Assembly (NCBI RefSeq): GCF_003633775.1
Contig: NZ_RBIN01000006.1
Location: forward strand, 186,001 to 250,000
Length of the DNA: 64,000 bases
Source of the DNA: Kushneria sinocarnis
GTDB taxonomy: Bacteria; Pseudomonadota; Gammaproteobacteria; Pseudomonadales; Halomonadaceae
Direction: 5' to 3'
Of this stretch, positions 44,605-53,098 are shown piece by piece. The translations under genes and the position numbers were made by a program. Every line of letters starts with the position of its first letter. The stretch's first letter is position 1. The notes beneath the pieces were generated by a model. It was not told where the DNA came from and did no database searches. It saw only the letters and a program-made list of their open reading frames with translations.

Positions 44605-46207
44605 TGCCGCTTTCCTCGGATTCGGACTGACTGGGCTGCGACGGCCGGGACTGATGGGATGACCCCATCTCGGCGTCGACAATGTGCTCGGGGATACCGG
44701 CGTCGAGCATCGCCTGCCGATCGGCGGCGTACTGACGCCAGACGCTGCGGGGATCGCCGCCGCGCTCCCGGATAACCTGACTGGGCGAACGCACCTTGTT
44801 GCGCATATCCCGCTCGGCGGTCTTGCTGTCCTTGTCGGGATCGACCCAGTCCCACCGGCGCGGCTGCCAGACCCGCTCCCGATACTTCTCCAGCCGATCC
44901 GGTCGCAGCGTGGCGCCGGGCCTCAGTGGTAGCGGAATCCCCTTGAGCAGCGCGCGCGGCAACCAGAGATCGAATAGCGGATCCATCAGGGACTCGATCA
45001 GCCACTCCTGCAGGTCCTTCCAGTGCTCGCGCTCGTTGAGCGTGCCCTGACGAATGCTGGAGAAGGAGACGTGCTCGAGGTCATTGGCCAGGGTGTTGTA
45101 GGAAACGCCCAGCCCGGTGGCGATGCCGCGCAGCATCTGCTTGGAAAACGGTGCCAGCTCGCCATTCGGGAACTGTGGCTCCCAGCCCTTGAAGCGCAGG
45201 CCTTCCGGCAGCTCCTGAAACGAGCCCGGCTCGGCATCCAGGTAGAGCGGTTCCTCGTCCGCCTCGTCATCCCGATCCGGAGCGCGCCCCTCGTCCCACT
45301 CGAAAAAGCCGCCCTTGGCCGCGCCGATGCGAGCATTGACCAGTGCCGACTGCTCGAAGCCATCCAGATGGCGCATGCGCATCACGGCAGTCACCATCCA
45401 CGGCAGGCCGCGGCGCTGCCCTACCAGATCCTCGAGGAAGCCGTGCAACATCTCGCTGGCCGGCACCTTCACGAAGTGGCGGCCGCCGACGGTGTAATCC
45501 GATTCGCTGGGGTCGAGCGTGGAAAACAGGTAGTGAATCGCCCGGCCATTACGGTTGTACTCAATGCCGTGGCGAATGAAGCGACCACCGGATAGACGGT
45601 CCACTGAGTAGTCGACCGGGCAACGCTGAGGATCGAGCACCTGCAGGGCAATGCCCCAGGCATTGACGTTTCGCCCGATGACGACCCGGAACATGAACTC
45701 GCCATTGGCAGCAGCATCCTCGACGGCGCGGTTGCAAAGCTGACGCAGGGAACGTCGGCCGGAGATGTCGCAGTGCTCCCGCCCTGACCAGCGCCGCCAA
45801 TCCGCCTCGATGGCATCATTGGCAGCATCGTCCAGCGAGCCATCGCGATCCCGGGCCTGCGCCTGCAGCCCGATGCCCTGATGACCCACGATGTTCTGGC
45901 GAGCCTGCCGGAGAAAACCGCGAGCGTAGTCATTGGTCAGCAGAAGATGGCGCGATCGGGCGACCAGTGAGCGCTGGTTGCGGGAGATGAAGTCGTCGGT
46001 CGGGACCGGCATGGTCGGCATGTCCGAACTGAGCCGGTCGGACTGCGCCTGGGCGAGCAGCGACCGCTTCTGTGCGCGACTGATGCGCGCCGCCATGCGG
46101 CCCGGATCATTGCCGGACGCATCACCAATGGTGGGCTCAACGGACTCGGTTGACTGCGTGGCCACCTGCCCCGTCTCGCGACGCTGGCGTTTCAGGAAAT
46201 CAAACAC
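44594..46207 (-). CDS. phage portal protein, lambda gpB family
   Basis: 537 residues. SRHLLLTNDYARGFLRQARQ and NIVGHQGIGLQA near the start and LGVSYNTLANDLEHVSFSSI downstream are diagnostic of lambda-type portals. It forms the dodecameric DNA gate. It sits downstream of the connector gene (8-base overlap) and upstream of the protease-capsid gene (11-base overlap). Confidence 0.93.
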   Translation of the reverse strand: MFDFLKRQRRETGQVATQSTESVEPTIGDASGNDPGRMAARISRAQKRSLLAQAQSDRLSSDMPTMPVPTDDFISRNQRSLVARSRHLLLTNDYARGFLRQARQNIVGHQGIGLQAQARDRDGSLDDAANDAIEADWRRWSGREHCDISGRRSLRQLCNRAVEDAAANGEFMFRVVIGRNVNAWGIALQVLDPQRCPVDYSVDRLSGGRFIRHGIEYNRNGRAIHYLFSTLDPSESDYTVGGRHFVKVPASEMLHGFLEDLVGQRRGLPWMVTAVMRMRHLDGFEQSALVNARIGAAKGGFFEWDEGRAPDRDDEADEEPLYLDAEPGSFQELPEGLRFKGWEPQFPNGELAPFSKQMLRGIATGLGVSYNTLANDLEHVSFSSIRQGTLNEREHWKDLQEWLIESLMDPLFDLWLPRALLKGIPLPLRPGATLRPDRLEKYRERVWQPRRWDWVDPDKDSKTAERDMRNKVRSPSQVIRERGGDPRSVWRQYAADRQAMLDAGIPEHIVDAEMGSSHQSRPSQPSQSESEESGNEG

Positions 46208-46739
46208 GGCCGAACCTCGCCAGCACCGGGCGGCCCAGGGTGTTGCGGCCCTTGCGCTTCGCCCTGAGCTGCTGCACTTCGAGGCGATACCGGTGGCGCA
46301 GCTTCAGCAGCTGATCGATGGAAGTCCGGCGCAGCTCCCGGTTGTTGATCCGGTAGCTGTCCTGATCCTTCGTCGCTCGCCCTTCGATGACCGCCTCGAT
46401 GGCCTCGAGTACGCGCTCGGCGTGCACCCGGCCATCGTAGCCTTCGTGGCGGTTGGCGATGTCCGGCCGAACGGTCAGCGTGCCGCTGTCGATCTCATGA
46501 ACGTCAGCACCCCGGCTGGCACGCAGGCTGTACCAGTAATTGCCTGCAGGCCATTCGGACGTGGTGCTGGCGTCGGCTGCGAAACGGTGGGTGTTACCAT
46601 CCGGCGTTGCGCTCAGATCAATGGATCCGGCACCGCGCAGAATCAGCGTCAGTGACCAGTCATCTGCCGGGTACGCGGTCAGCGTAATGGGCAGCGAGAG
46701 TGTCGTGCCGGCGGTAATGCTGTCGGGTATGCCTGTCAT
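46200..46739 (-). CDS. gpW-like head-tail connector with an N-terminal Ig-like domain
   Basis: 179 residues. The C-terminal part (DSYRINNRELRRTSIDQLLK, LRHRYRLEVQQL) resembles gpW-type connector ends. The N-terminal about 95 residues (TLSLPITLTAYPADDWSLTL, WPAGNYWYSLRASRG) look like an Ig-like beta-sandwich. The combination is unusual compared with the 68-residue lambda W. First gene of the head operon; a late motif lies 58 bases upstream of its start. Confidence 0.7.
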   Translation of the reverse strand: MTGIPDSITAGTTLSLPITLTAYPADDWSLTLILRGAGSIDLSATPDGNTHRFAADASTTSEWPAGNYWYSLRASRGADVHEIDSGTLTVRPDIANRHEGYDGRVHAERVLEAIEAVIEGRATKDQDSYRINNRELRRTSIDQLLKLRHRYRLEVQQLRAKRKGRNTLGRPVLARFGRV

Positions 46740-46796
46740 GCGTCACCAGCCACGGGATTGGATACCGGGCAGTGTTACGCGGGTGGGTTATGGGCA

Positions 46797-46806
46797 CCGC
46801 TGGCAG
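46797..46806 (-). promoter_or_regulatory. late-operon motif, copy at head operon
   Basis: CTGCCAGCGG on the minus strand preceded by GAACCG and followed by TGCC. It heads the gpW-portal-capsid-tail completion-V run. Confidence 0.65.
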
Positions 46807-46954
46807 CGGTTCAACTCAACACAAAATCTCAAACATCATCAGCTTTAAAGTCTGAAAAGAGGGCAAAAATCTTGCTTATCCTTGTGAGCATAGCTCACCA
46901 GATTCTCTTAAGCTAAACAAGCTAAAATCAATCTTACAGGCTTGTGAATTCGAT

Positions 46955-47671
46955 ATGATTCAAAAACTTGAAAATATCTATTTAGGGATTTTAAGGATAT
47001 TCGTCGTTATTGTTTCAGGAATACTCCTTGTAAGCTCTTTATTCTTTGCCGTTAGTTCACTACAGGGTTTTAGCGGCCCTCCTGACGCCAAAGATTTTAC
47101 TCCTGAAATCGACAAAGAAGAACTCAAAAAAGAAATCATTCAAAAAAACAGCAACTCACCCCGACAATCTTCTGTCAACTCAAAAAAACAGGAAAACAAC
47201 CCTTCCTCTGATCCCAACCAAAATTACTATGAAGAAACAGCAGACAACATAACAAGCTTTATCAACTCAACATCGACGCCGAATTCTGTTAGCCGCCAAA
47301 ACGTGATCAGAGTTACTAAACAAAGAGCTGAAAGCTTTAATTCTCGACTTACTACTGCTTATGCAAAAGGCTTGTCAAATTATTCTGGGAGCATATTAAG
47401 CGACGACAAAATAATCGAAAAAGCTAAAAAAGGGGATTCTATTAAAGTACTCAATGAAGCTTTAGGTGCTTATCATGAAGAATTTAAAAACCAACTAAAT
47501 GAGGAAGATGATCGGCTAGCTCAAGAACGACTTGAACATCGTCAAGCTCAAGCAAATGCAGCCACCAACCTATATATTGCTTCAGGATCTTTTGCCGGAT
47601 TCTTGTTAATTGTATTTCTTTCAATCTTCATCAAGATAGAAAGAAACCTCAGAAATATCTCTATAAAATAA
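46955..47671 (+). CDS. AT-rich two-helix membrane protein, cargo
   Basis: 238 residues. An N-terminal membrane helix (LRIFVVIVSGILLVSSLFFA), a long polar middle rich in Lys, Asn and Ser (NSNSPRQSSVNSKKQENNPS), a coiled stretch (FKNQLNEEDDRLAQERLEHR) and a C-terminal helix (IASGSFAGFLLIVFLSIFI). Both ends are in the membrane, with a large soluble loop between. AT-rich and opposite to the surrounding late genes, a sign of transfer. No family recognised; envelope-acting superinfection exclusion is one reading. Confidence 0.7.
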   Translation: MIQKLENIYLGILRIFVVIVSGILLVSSLFFAVSSLQGFSGPPDAKDFTPEIDKEELKKEIIQKNSNSPRQSSVNSKKQENNPSSDPNQNYYEETADNITSFINSTSTPNSVSRQNVIRVTKQRAESFNSRLTTAYAKGLSNYSGSILSDDKIIEKAKKGDSIKVLNEALGAYHEEFKNQLNEEDDRLAQERLEHRQAQANAATNLYIASGSFAGFLLIVFLSIFIKIERNLRNISIK

Positions 47672-47916
47672 CAACCCCAGAACAGTACGGCAGCTGGGAA
47701 TTTCCCGGCTGCCCAAAAATTTAGACCCGGGCATCAAGTCTCACCTTATACATAATTTTAACATTTATTAATACTACCGAAGCCACTGCACTCATGAATT
47801 GATCGACGTTTCTTGGTGGTCACGCTGATATTCCATGATTACTTTATCTAATTAATCGCAAACGTTATCGGAATACATATACCCCAAAAACTTTGCACTC
47901 AAAGAGGAGAAGTATT

Positions 47917-48375
47917 TTGAGGAAAATAATTATTACACTTTTAGTTATTACCGCGACTTTTCTGGCACTAACAACTCTTCTATATGGCCAAAAGCTAGAG
48001 GCCTCCATTGACAGAGACGGGATAGCCAAGCGATGCCCTCCATCCTCCCCTATTGCGATTCGCATAAAAAATCGAAGCCTGAGCACTATAAAAAAGACCT
48101 ATTTCCACCTAGCGCTGTTCAGAAAAAAAATATCAAAAAACTTGCTCAAGACCCCCAATCATGTTGTAGAGCATATCATTGAGCCATTTGACACCCAAAC
48201 TTTCTGTTTTTCTGACGACTATATGGATAAATTTAAAGAAACTCTAAGCCACCATACGAAAAATTCAAAAAAAGAAACAATCGTATCTAAAGCAATCTCT
48301 GAAACAAAAGCTTTGACAAAGCTTGTCTCTTCTCACTCAATTTACGTTAGCGATATAAAATATAAATTCCTATAA
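47917..48375 (+). CDS. AT-rich single-helix membrane or exported protein, cargo
   Basis: 152 residues if it starts at the TTG 47917, which follows AGAGGAGA with 7-base spacing; the frame is open to 47893 but that start has no ribosome site. A basic N-terminus precedes one helix (IIITLLVITATFLALTTLL). The outside domain has two cysteines (KRCPPSSP and TFCFSD), which could form a disulphide. Companion of 46955-47671, same strand and composition, 245 bases apart. Unknown function. Confidence 0.6.
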   Translation: MRKIIITLLVITATFLALTTLLYGQKLEASIDRDGIAKRCPPSSPIAIRIKNRSLSTIKKTYFHLALFRKKISKNLLKTPNHVVEHIIEPFDTQTFCFSDDYMDKFKETLSHHTKNSKKETIVSKAISETKALTKLVSSHSIYVSDIKYKFL

Positions 48376-48388
48376 AAACCAAGTCACA

Positions 48389-48589
48389 GAATCGGCACTG
48401 CTGGGTCAGCTGAACGCCGCTCCCCGAGATGACCAAGCAGTGCTGGTACGCGACATCTGTGGCGCTCAGAAGGAGGCGAAGGCACTACGTCATAACCTTG
48501 ACGAAATCAAGAAACACACCAGCACCAGCATGTACTGCAGGAGTTGCGGAGCACATTGTGCTCAGCGGAACGGACGGTGGCGCATCTGA
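48389..48589 (+). pseudogene. open coding-like remnant without start, before TerL
   Basis: An open stretch of 66 codons ending in TGA, translating to ESALLGQLNAAPRDDQAVLV, then RDICGAQKEAKALRHNLDEI, then a CRSCGAHC cysteine pair. It returns to high GC and has no start codon until late. It looks like the 3' end of a gene cut by the AT-rich insertion to its left. It could also be a gene with an unusual start (GTG within). Weak support. Confidence 0.3.
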
Positions 48590-48595
48590 CATAAA

Positions 48596-50551
48596 TCACC
48601 AGCCGTTGATCCAGCTGCGGTTTCGACGCCGGCGCGCATTTAATCGGCGCCTTGCCTTTGGGCGAGGTGCCTCCTGATCCACTCTCTGCTCAGACGCAGT
48701 CGGAGGTGGCGCACTCTCGGTTTCGGCCGATGTTTCTTCGACTTTCTCGCTCAGCCGCCGGGCATGCCGCTTGATCTTCGGATCGGCGATCTTGAGGGCA
48801 GCATACGCGTAGACGCGACAGTCGAGCGCCTCATTACGCGGCCGTGTCTGGTGCCATTCACGCCGCGGGGCCCCCTTCACGTATTTGGTGAGCAGCTTCT
48901 CGGCCGTCAGCTGATGGAACCATTCGGGCTCACGATCGGCCGGCACATGACAGTAGCCGGGGCCGGCTTCCTCGATGGCCAGCCGGCGCATGATCGTCAA
49001 CTTGGCCTCGTCCACGCCGACCGAGAACAGATCCACCTTGCGCTGCCCCTTGCCGGTTTTCTTGCGTGAGGGAGCCGTAACCACCGGCCGATCCCAACCG
49101 CCCACGCCCTTGACCGCGAACAGACGCCGGCCAGTCTTGCCCCGGGCGTATTCGTAGGCGCGCTGGGTGTAGCCGGAGGTACCACCGGTATCGAGACATG
49201 AGGCCACAATGCCCAACTGGGCACCGCTTTCGTGCGTCCAGGTCGTTGCCAGATAATCATCAAGCTCCTGCCAGACATCTTCCTGCAGGGTATCGCCCCA
49301 CAACACGGTATAGTCGATCGACCAAGACTCCTCCCCGATGCCCCAGGCCACCGTTTCGATTTCGAGGCGATCCTGCTGCATATCGATACCGGCCGTCAGC
49401 ACCACACCATTCGCTGGTACCGGTGCCCGATACGATTCGGCGCGCTCCATCAACGCATGAGCATCAGCCTTCTCGCCCTGCTCCTCCCATGTCTGGGCCA
49501 GCGATACGTTCACGAATGACTGCAGGTCGTTGCTGGCCTTCTTGTCGAGGAATGACTGGACGATGTCTCGCAGCCGGCGGAAGCATGAATAGAGCTCGTT
49601 GAGATGATAGCTGGCGTGGCCCCGGAAGGGCTTTGACGCCTTCCACCCGGCACCGACCTGTTCGGCGGTCCGAATGGCCACGATACGCTCGCCATCCGAC
49701 CAGAGCGCGCCGCAATGGCCACAGGCATAGGCCGCGGTCTCGGGATGATGGGTACCATCCTCGTCCTTGTCCCAGATCACGTTTTCCCAGCGCAGTGTCT
49801 GGTGCTGATCGCAGTGCGGACAGGCCACGAAAAAATGTCGCTGATCGCCCTGCTCGAACGACGACTCGATACGGCTGGCACTCTTGATGGTAGGCGTACT
49901 GATCTCGAGCAGCAGGCGCTGATCACCGAAGGTGGCCGCACGCTGCCAGAGCAGCTGTACCTCATCCCCTTCATCGGTACCGCTGTAGCCGTCGATTTCA
50001 TCGGCGACAATCCACGGTGCCGAACGACCACGCATGGTCTTGGTCGAGCCCGCCCAGGCGAACATCATGAAGCCGCCCGGGTAGGACTTCATGCGCTGGT
50101 TGTTGACGCCCTCGTGGCTGCGCGGCTTGGCCAGCAGCCCTTGCAGCAGGGGGTTGGCGTCGATCATGGGATTGAACTTGGTCTCAAGCCATGTGGTGAG
50201 ATCGCCCTGACTGGGCTGCATCATCATCTGGCTGCGCGGCTCGTGCGCGATGGCGTAACCCTGCAGGCAGAGAGCCAGCGAGGTCTTGCCCACCTGAGCC
50301 CCCCACATCAGACTGATGCGATAACAGCCCGGGCGCGTGGCCATGTCCATGGGCTCACGCTGATAAGGGGCATTATCGAACCGGATGGGACCGGGAATGG
50401 CATTGCCGGACGGGATTCGTACATTCTGCTCAGCCCATGCGCTCGGTTTCAGTGGCGCCGGTGGCACCAGGTGCTGCGACGCTCGCTTGAGCGCCCGCAG
50501 CACGCCACTGGTATTCGAGAACTGAACGGGCTCAGCCATCTGCGTCGTCAT
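48596..50551 (-). CDS. terminase large subunit, GpA family
   Basis: 651 residues. The ATPase has Walker A MWGAQVGKTS and Walker B APWIVADEID. A zinc-finger-like CPHC...CGHC pair follows. The nuclease half starts near LTAGIDMQQDRLEIETVAWG and includes the CLDTGGTSGYTQRAYEYARG loop. C-terminal arginine-rich tail. It cuts and packages DNA together with Nu1, whose gene it overlaps by 20 bases. It suggests cos-type packaging, inferred from family. Confidence 0.94.
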   Translation of the reverse strand: MTTQMAEPVQFSNTSGVLRALKRASQHLVPPAPLKPSAWAEQNVRIPSGNAIPGPIRFDNAPYQREPMDMATRPGCYRISLMWGAQVGKTSLALCLQGYAIAHEPRSQMMMQPSQGDLTTWLETKFNPMIDANPLLQGLLAKPRSHEGVNNQRMKSYPGGFMMFAWAGSTKTMRGRSAPWIVADEIDGYSGTDEGDEVQLLWQRAATFGDQRLLLEISTPTIKSASRIESSFEQGDQRHFFVACPHCDQHQTLRWENVIWDKDEDGTHHPETAAYACGHCGALWSDGERIVAIRTAEQVGAGWKASKPFRGHASYHLNELYSCFRRLRDIVQSFLDKKASNDLQSFVNVSLAQTWEEQGEKADAHALMERAESYRAPVPANGVVLTAGIDMQQDRLEIETVAWGIGEESWSIDYTVLWGDTLQEDVWQELDDYLATTWTHESGAQLGIVASCLDTGGTSGYTQRAYEYARGKTGRRLFAVKGVGGWDRPVVTAPSRKKTGKGQRKVDLFSVGVDEAKLTIMRRLAIEEAGPGYCHVPADREPEWFHQLTAEKLLTKYVKGAPRREWHQTRPRNEALDCRVYAYAALKIADPKIKRHARRLSEKVEETSAETESAPPPTASEQRVDQEAPRPKARRRLNARRRRNRSWINGW

Positions 50552-51053
50552 CGTCCGCTTCTTCCTCGAGATCGATTTCCGCGTCTGCCGAGGTTTCCAA
50601 TGCTGCGATCAACTCCGCCCGCAGTATCTCCTTGAACCGGCCCTCGTCGGTTTCACCGAGTAGCTGGGTCACCACCCGGTCACTGACATTCATGACGTTG
50701 GCACGCACCGTAGCGTTCTCCAGCGCCCGGGCGCGTTCGAACTCCTCGATCGGCGCGACCTTGCCACGAGCCACGGCCAGATCGAACTCCGCCTGCTCGG
50801 CCTCAGCGGCGAGCTTGCGCAGCTTGAGCAGGTTTTCGTCGAGGGTGTCAGCGCTGGCCGCATCCGCACGCGCCTGCTCGCGCAGCCACTCGGATACGTC
50901 GCGGGTATTGAAACGCCAGGGCTTGCCCTGCCGCCCCTGCTGTTCAAACGGGCAACCACTACGGATCCAGCTGGTGACGGTGTTGAGCGAGACGCCAAAG
51001 ACCTCGGCCAGCTCATCGCGGTTGACCGCCCTGCCCTTGCCTTTGAACGCCAT
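50532..51053 (-). CDS. terminase small subunit, Nu1 family
   Basis: 173 residues. An N-terminal winged HTH (RDELAEVFGVSLNTVTSWIR then GKPWRFNTRDVSEWL) that recognises the cos site. Helical middle and an acidic C-terminal tail. It lies directly upstream of TerL. Confidence 0.9.
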   Translation of the reverse strand: MAFKGKGRAVNRDELAEVFGVSLNTVTSWIRSGCPFEQQGRQGKPWRFNTRDVSEWLREQARADAASADTLDENLLKLRKLAAEAEQAEFDLAVARGKVAPIEEFERARALENATVRANVMNVSDRVVTQLLGETDEGRFKEILRAELIAALETSADAEIDLEEEADDDDADG

Positions 51054-51140
51054 CTGCCCTCACTGCCGAAACAACAACAATCAACCGGATTCGAAACCGC
51101 TCGCTCACATCAATTTCCGCGAGGCCGGTCTACCCGCAGG

Positions 51141-51416
51141 CTAGCCCCCTGCCGGGAGTACCTTTTTTGTGCCGGCCTGACGCTCGGACCACGCGCGCAG
51201 CGCGGCCTTGTCGGCCCGATCACATTCAATGGTGGCGTGCAGGCCGGTGAGCGCGCCCTGTATGGTGCCGTTGCCCAACGAGATGGGGCACGGCTGGAGA
51301 TAGGCATCGGGCGGCAGCACCGGCTCCCGCACGCGCAGCACCTGCGGCTCACTGGCGCAGGCTGTCAGCGACAGCAGCAGGCAGCTGCATGCCCATGCAC
51401 GCATCCACGTCACCAT
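51141..51416 (-). CDS. outer-membrane spanin lipoprotein (Rz1-like)
   Basis: 91 residues from 51416 (MVTWMRAWACSCLLLSLTAC), with lipobox LTAC. Its 5' third is embedded in another frame of the inner-membrane spanin gene, a classic Rz/Rz1 overlap. After processing it is about 70 residues, longer than lambda Rz1. It would link to the inner spanin to fuse inner and outer membranes during lysis. Confidence 0.82.
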   Translation of the reverse strand: MVTWMRAWACSCLLLSLTACASEPQVLRVREPVLPPDAYLQPCPISLGNGTIQGALTGLHATIECDRADKAALRAWSERQAGTKKVLPAGG

Positions 51417-51747
51417 CCCGCCCCCTTGCCTGATCGATTCGCTCGTCGAGCTCATTGGCCCGTTTCTGCGCCTCTTGCGCCTGCTGGCGCTGGGCAGTCA
51501 CTGCCGCATCACGCGCCTTGATCTCCCGCTGGTGTTCCCGCCGCTGCTGATCCAGCCGATGGGTCAGCGATTCGATGCGCTGCGTCCTGGCCTGCAGTTG
51601 GGCACTCTGCTGCCCGATGGTGTCGGCTTGGCTGGTGATAGTGCTGATCCCCCACCAACCGACAGCACCGAGCAATGCCACGCTGCCAATGCCCAGCCAC
51701 GCCTTGAGCGGCATCAGCCCCGCGACCCACCTCATGATGCCCATCAT
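51349..51747 (-). CDS. inner-membrane spanin (Rz-like)
   Basis: 132 residues. N-terminal membrane helix (LGIGSVALLGAVGWWGI) then a long periplasmic coiled coil (IESLTHRLDQQRREHQREIK, VTAQRQQAQEAQKRANELDE). The lipoprotein spanin overlaps it in another frame. The gene overlaps the endolysin by 4 bases. Confidence 0.85.
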   Translation of the reverse strand: MMGIMRWVAGLMPLKAWLGIGSVALLGAVGWWGISTITSQADTIGQQSAQLQARTQRIESLTHRLDQQRREHQREIKARDAAVTAQRQQAQEAQKRANELDERIDQARGRDGDVDACMGMQLPAAVADSLRQ

Positions 51748-52250
51748 CGGCGGTCATCCTTTTGTAGCCCCATCAGACACAACGCCCGCTCGGCAGCACG
51801 CCGGCGGACCAGTCCGGGAAGCTGCTGGCCACCCGCCATCACCCAGCGATCCAGCTCATGGCATGCACCAGCTACATTTCCCCGATTCAGCTTCTCCAAC
51901 AGCGTTGAGCGCCGGAACGCACCGGCACCGACGTTGTAGATGAACGAGGCCAGTGCCGCCTTGCGGGTATCCGGCATGCCAGCCAGCACATCGGGATTAA
52001 CATTCCGCTTCAGTGCCTTGAAGGCCTCCGATAGATCGCCCTCGAGCAACTCCCGACATTCGGCGTCCGTCTTCGTTTGCCCCATATGCACACTCGGGCC
52101 GGTATGGCCCGTGCAGATCGTCGGGATGCCGACTGGATCCCGGTAGGCTTCATTTTTGGTGCCTTCGAAGTGCCCAACCGTGGCACCCGCAATCCCGATG
52201 GCAGTACCGGCCACAGGCAGACCAAGTCGCTTGAGAATGGGTGGAATCAT
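51744..52250 (-). CDS. endolysin, T4-type lysozyme (GH24) with SAR-like N-terminus
   Basis: 168 residues. Catalytic triad spacing as in T4 lysozyme: Glu29 in HFEG, Asp38 in RDPVG, Thr44 in PTICTG. The N-terminal LPVAGTAIGIAGATVGHF is weakly hydrophobic, rich in Gly/Ala, as in SAR endolysins exported by the Sec system and released by membrane depolarisation. Coupled to the holin gene by ATGA. Confidence 0.92.
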   Translation of the reverse strand: MIPPILKRLGLPVAGTAIGIAGATVGHFEGTKNEAYRDPVGIPTICTGHTGPSVHMGQTKTDAECRELLEGDLSEAFKALKRNVNPDVLAGMPDTRKAALASFIYNVGAGAFRRSTLLEKLNRGNVAGACHELDRWVMAGGQQLPGLVRRRAAERALCLMGLQKDDRR

Positions 52251-52498
52251 CGCTCCCGCTCCCTGCGCCCCTCGATTACCTGCATCCGTTTTTCATGCTC
52301 AGCCACATCCATTTCCAGTCGACGCTTATCCGCGCGCATGCGACGCAGAATCATCACGCCCTGCAGAATGAGGTAGGAACAGGTCAGCAGCCCTGCCAGG
52401 ACAGTGAGCTGCGTACTGGGTGACGCGGACAGCATGGCAGCCCAGCCAACGGGAACCGGGGCGACGCGAGCGCCCTCGTGGAGAATCGCGGAAGACAT
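52247..52498 (-). CDS. probable holin
   Basis: 83 residues with one clear membrane helix (LTVLAGLLTCSYLILQGVMI) and a charged C-terminal tail (RADKRRLEMDVAEHEKRMQV). Position immediately upstream of the endolysin and first in the lysis-terminase operon supports a holin or pinholin. A late motif lies 56 bases upstream of its start. Confidence 0.78.
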   Translation of the reverse strand: MSSAILHEGARVAPVPVGWAAMLSASPSTQLTVLAGLLTCSYLILQGVMILRRMRADKRRLEMDVAEHEKRMQVIEGRRERER

Positions 52499-52553
52499 GG
52501 CAACTCGACTCGATGTTTGCTGTTGCCAGTCTGCCCAGCCGCCATCCCCGGCA

Positions 52554-52563
52554 CCGCTGGCAG
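52554..52563 (-). promoter_or_regulatory. late-operon motif, copy at lysis operon
   Basis: CTGCCAGCGG on the minus strand preceded by GATCCA. It heads holin-endolysin-spanin-Nu1-TerL, and is 5 bases past the Mor/C-like gene's stop. Confidence 0.65.
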
Positions 52564-52567
52564 TGGA

Positions 52568-53098
52568 TCAAATACCGAGATCGAATTGCGGAGACGGCTG
52601 CCGCGCCTGCCCGCGGGGTTTGATCGGTCCAGACCCGGGGTCAACGTCGATGTCGAGGATGTAGCCCAGGGTGAGCGGGCTGATTTTCACCGAGTGCGCG
52701 ATGATCTCGACATCCACGCCGCTGCGATGCATATCCCGGGCATCCACAACCGACTCCGCCCACCGATCGGAGATCCCCATCTCGCTGGCGATCTCGCGAG
52801 GAGACATACCCAGATCGCGCAGTGCCAGAATCCGCCGGCTGGCCATGGCGCGCTCCATGTAACGGCAGAGGGCCGGCTGCACGGTTTGGCCGCCCAGCAC
52901 CTCGCACAGTGCCCAGGCATCACTCCACCCCAGCAGAGCTACCAGCCGGTGGTTGATCGTCAGCCGTGCGGGCCGGGGTATATAGAGGTTGCGCCGGCGG
53001 GCACGCTTACCGCATGGCGGCAACTGACGCACCAGCCAGAGAGCCTTGTCGCTGCCGATCACATCCGCAATCTGTTGTACGCTCGGCGGTAATCGCAT
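52568..53098 (-). CDS. Mor/C-family transcription activator, probable late-gene regulator
   Basis: 176 residues from 53098. The N-terminal LPPSVQQIADVIG, then RRRNLYIPRPARLTINHRLV and WALCEVLGGQTVQPAL, match the Mor dimerisation and YIP motif region of Mu Mor/C. The HTH is GMSPREIASEMGISDRWAES. An extra C-terminal 45 residues are not in Mu Mor. Mu C turns on four late promoters; here four late operons share a motif, and this gene is the last of the left-early operon, next to one copy. It starts inside an ATGA overlap with the upstream nuclease gene. Its target sites are inferred. Confidence 0.8.
   Translation of the reverse strand: MRLPPSVQQIADVIGSDKALWLVRQLPPCGKRARRRNLYIPRPARLTINHRLVALLGWSDAWALCEVLGGQTVQPALCRYMERAMASRRILALRDLGMSPREIASEMGISDRWAESVVDARDMHRSGVDVEIIAHSVKISPLTLGYILDIDVDPGSGPIKPRGQARQPSPQFDLGI

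Noticed and set aside
48429-48677. 82-codon rightward frame before the terminase
   Set aside because: Arg-rich shadow; another frame over the same bases reads more naturally and is listed as a remnant.
35105-52563. Late motif as sigma-54 promoter
   Set aside because: On the opposite strand it contains TGGCAG, but the GC element at -12 is not at the right spacing and the direction would be away from the operons.
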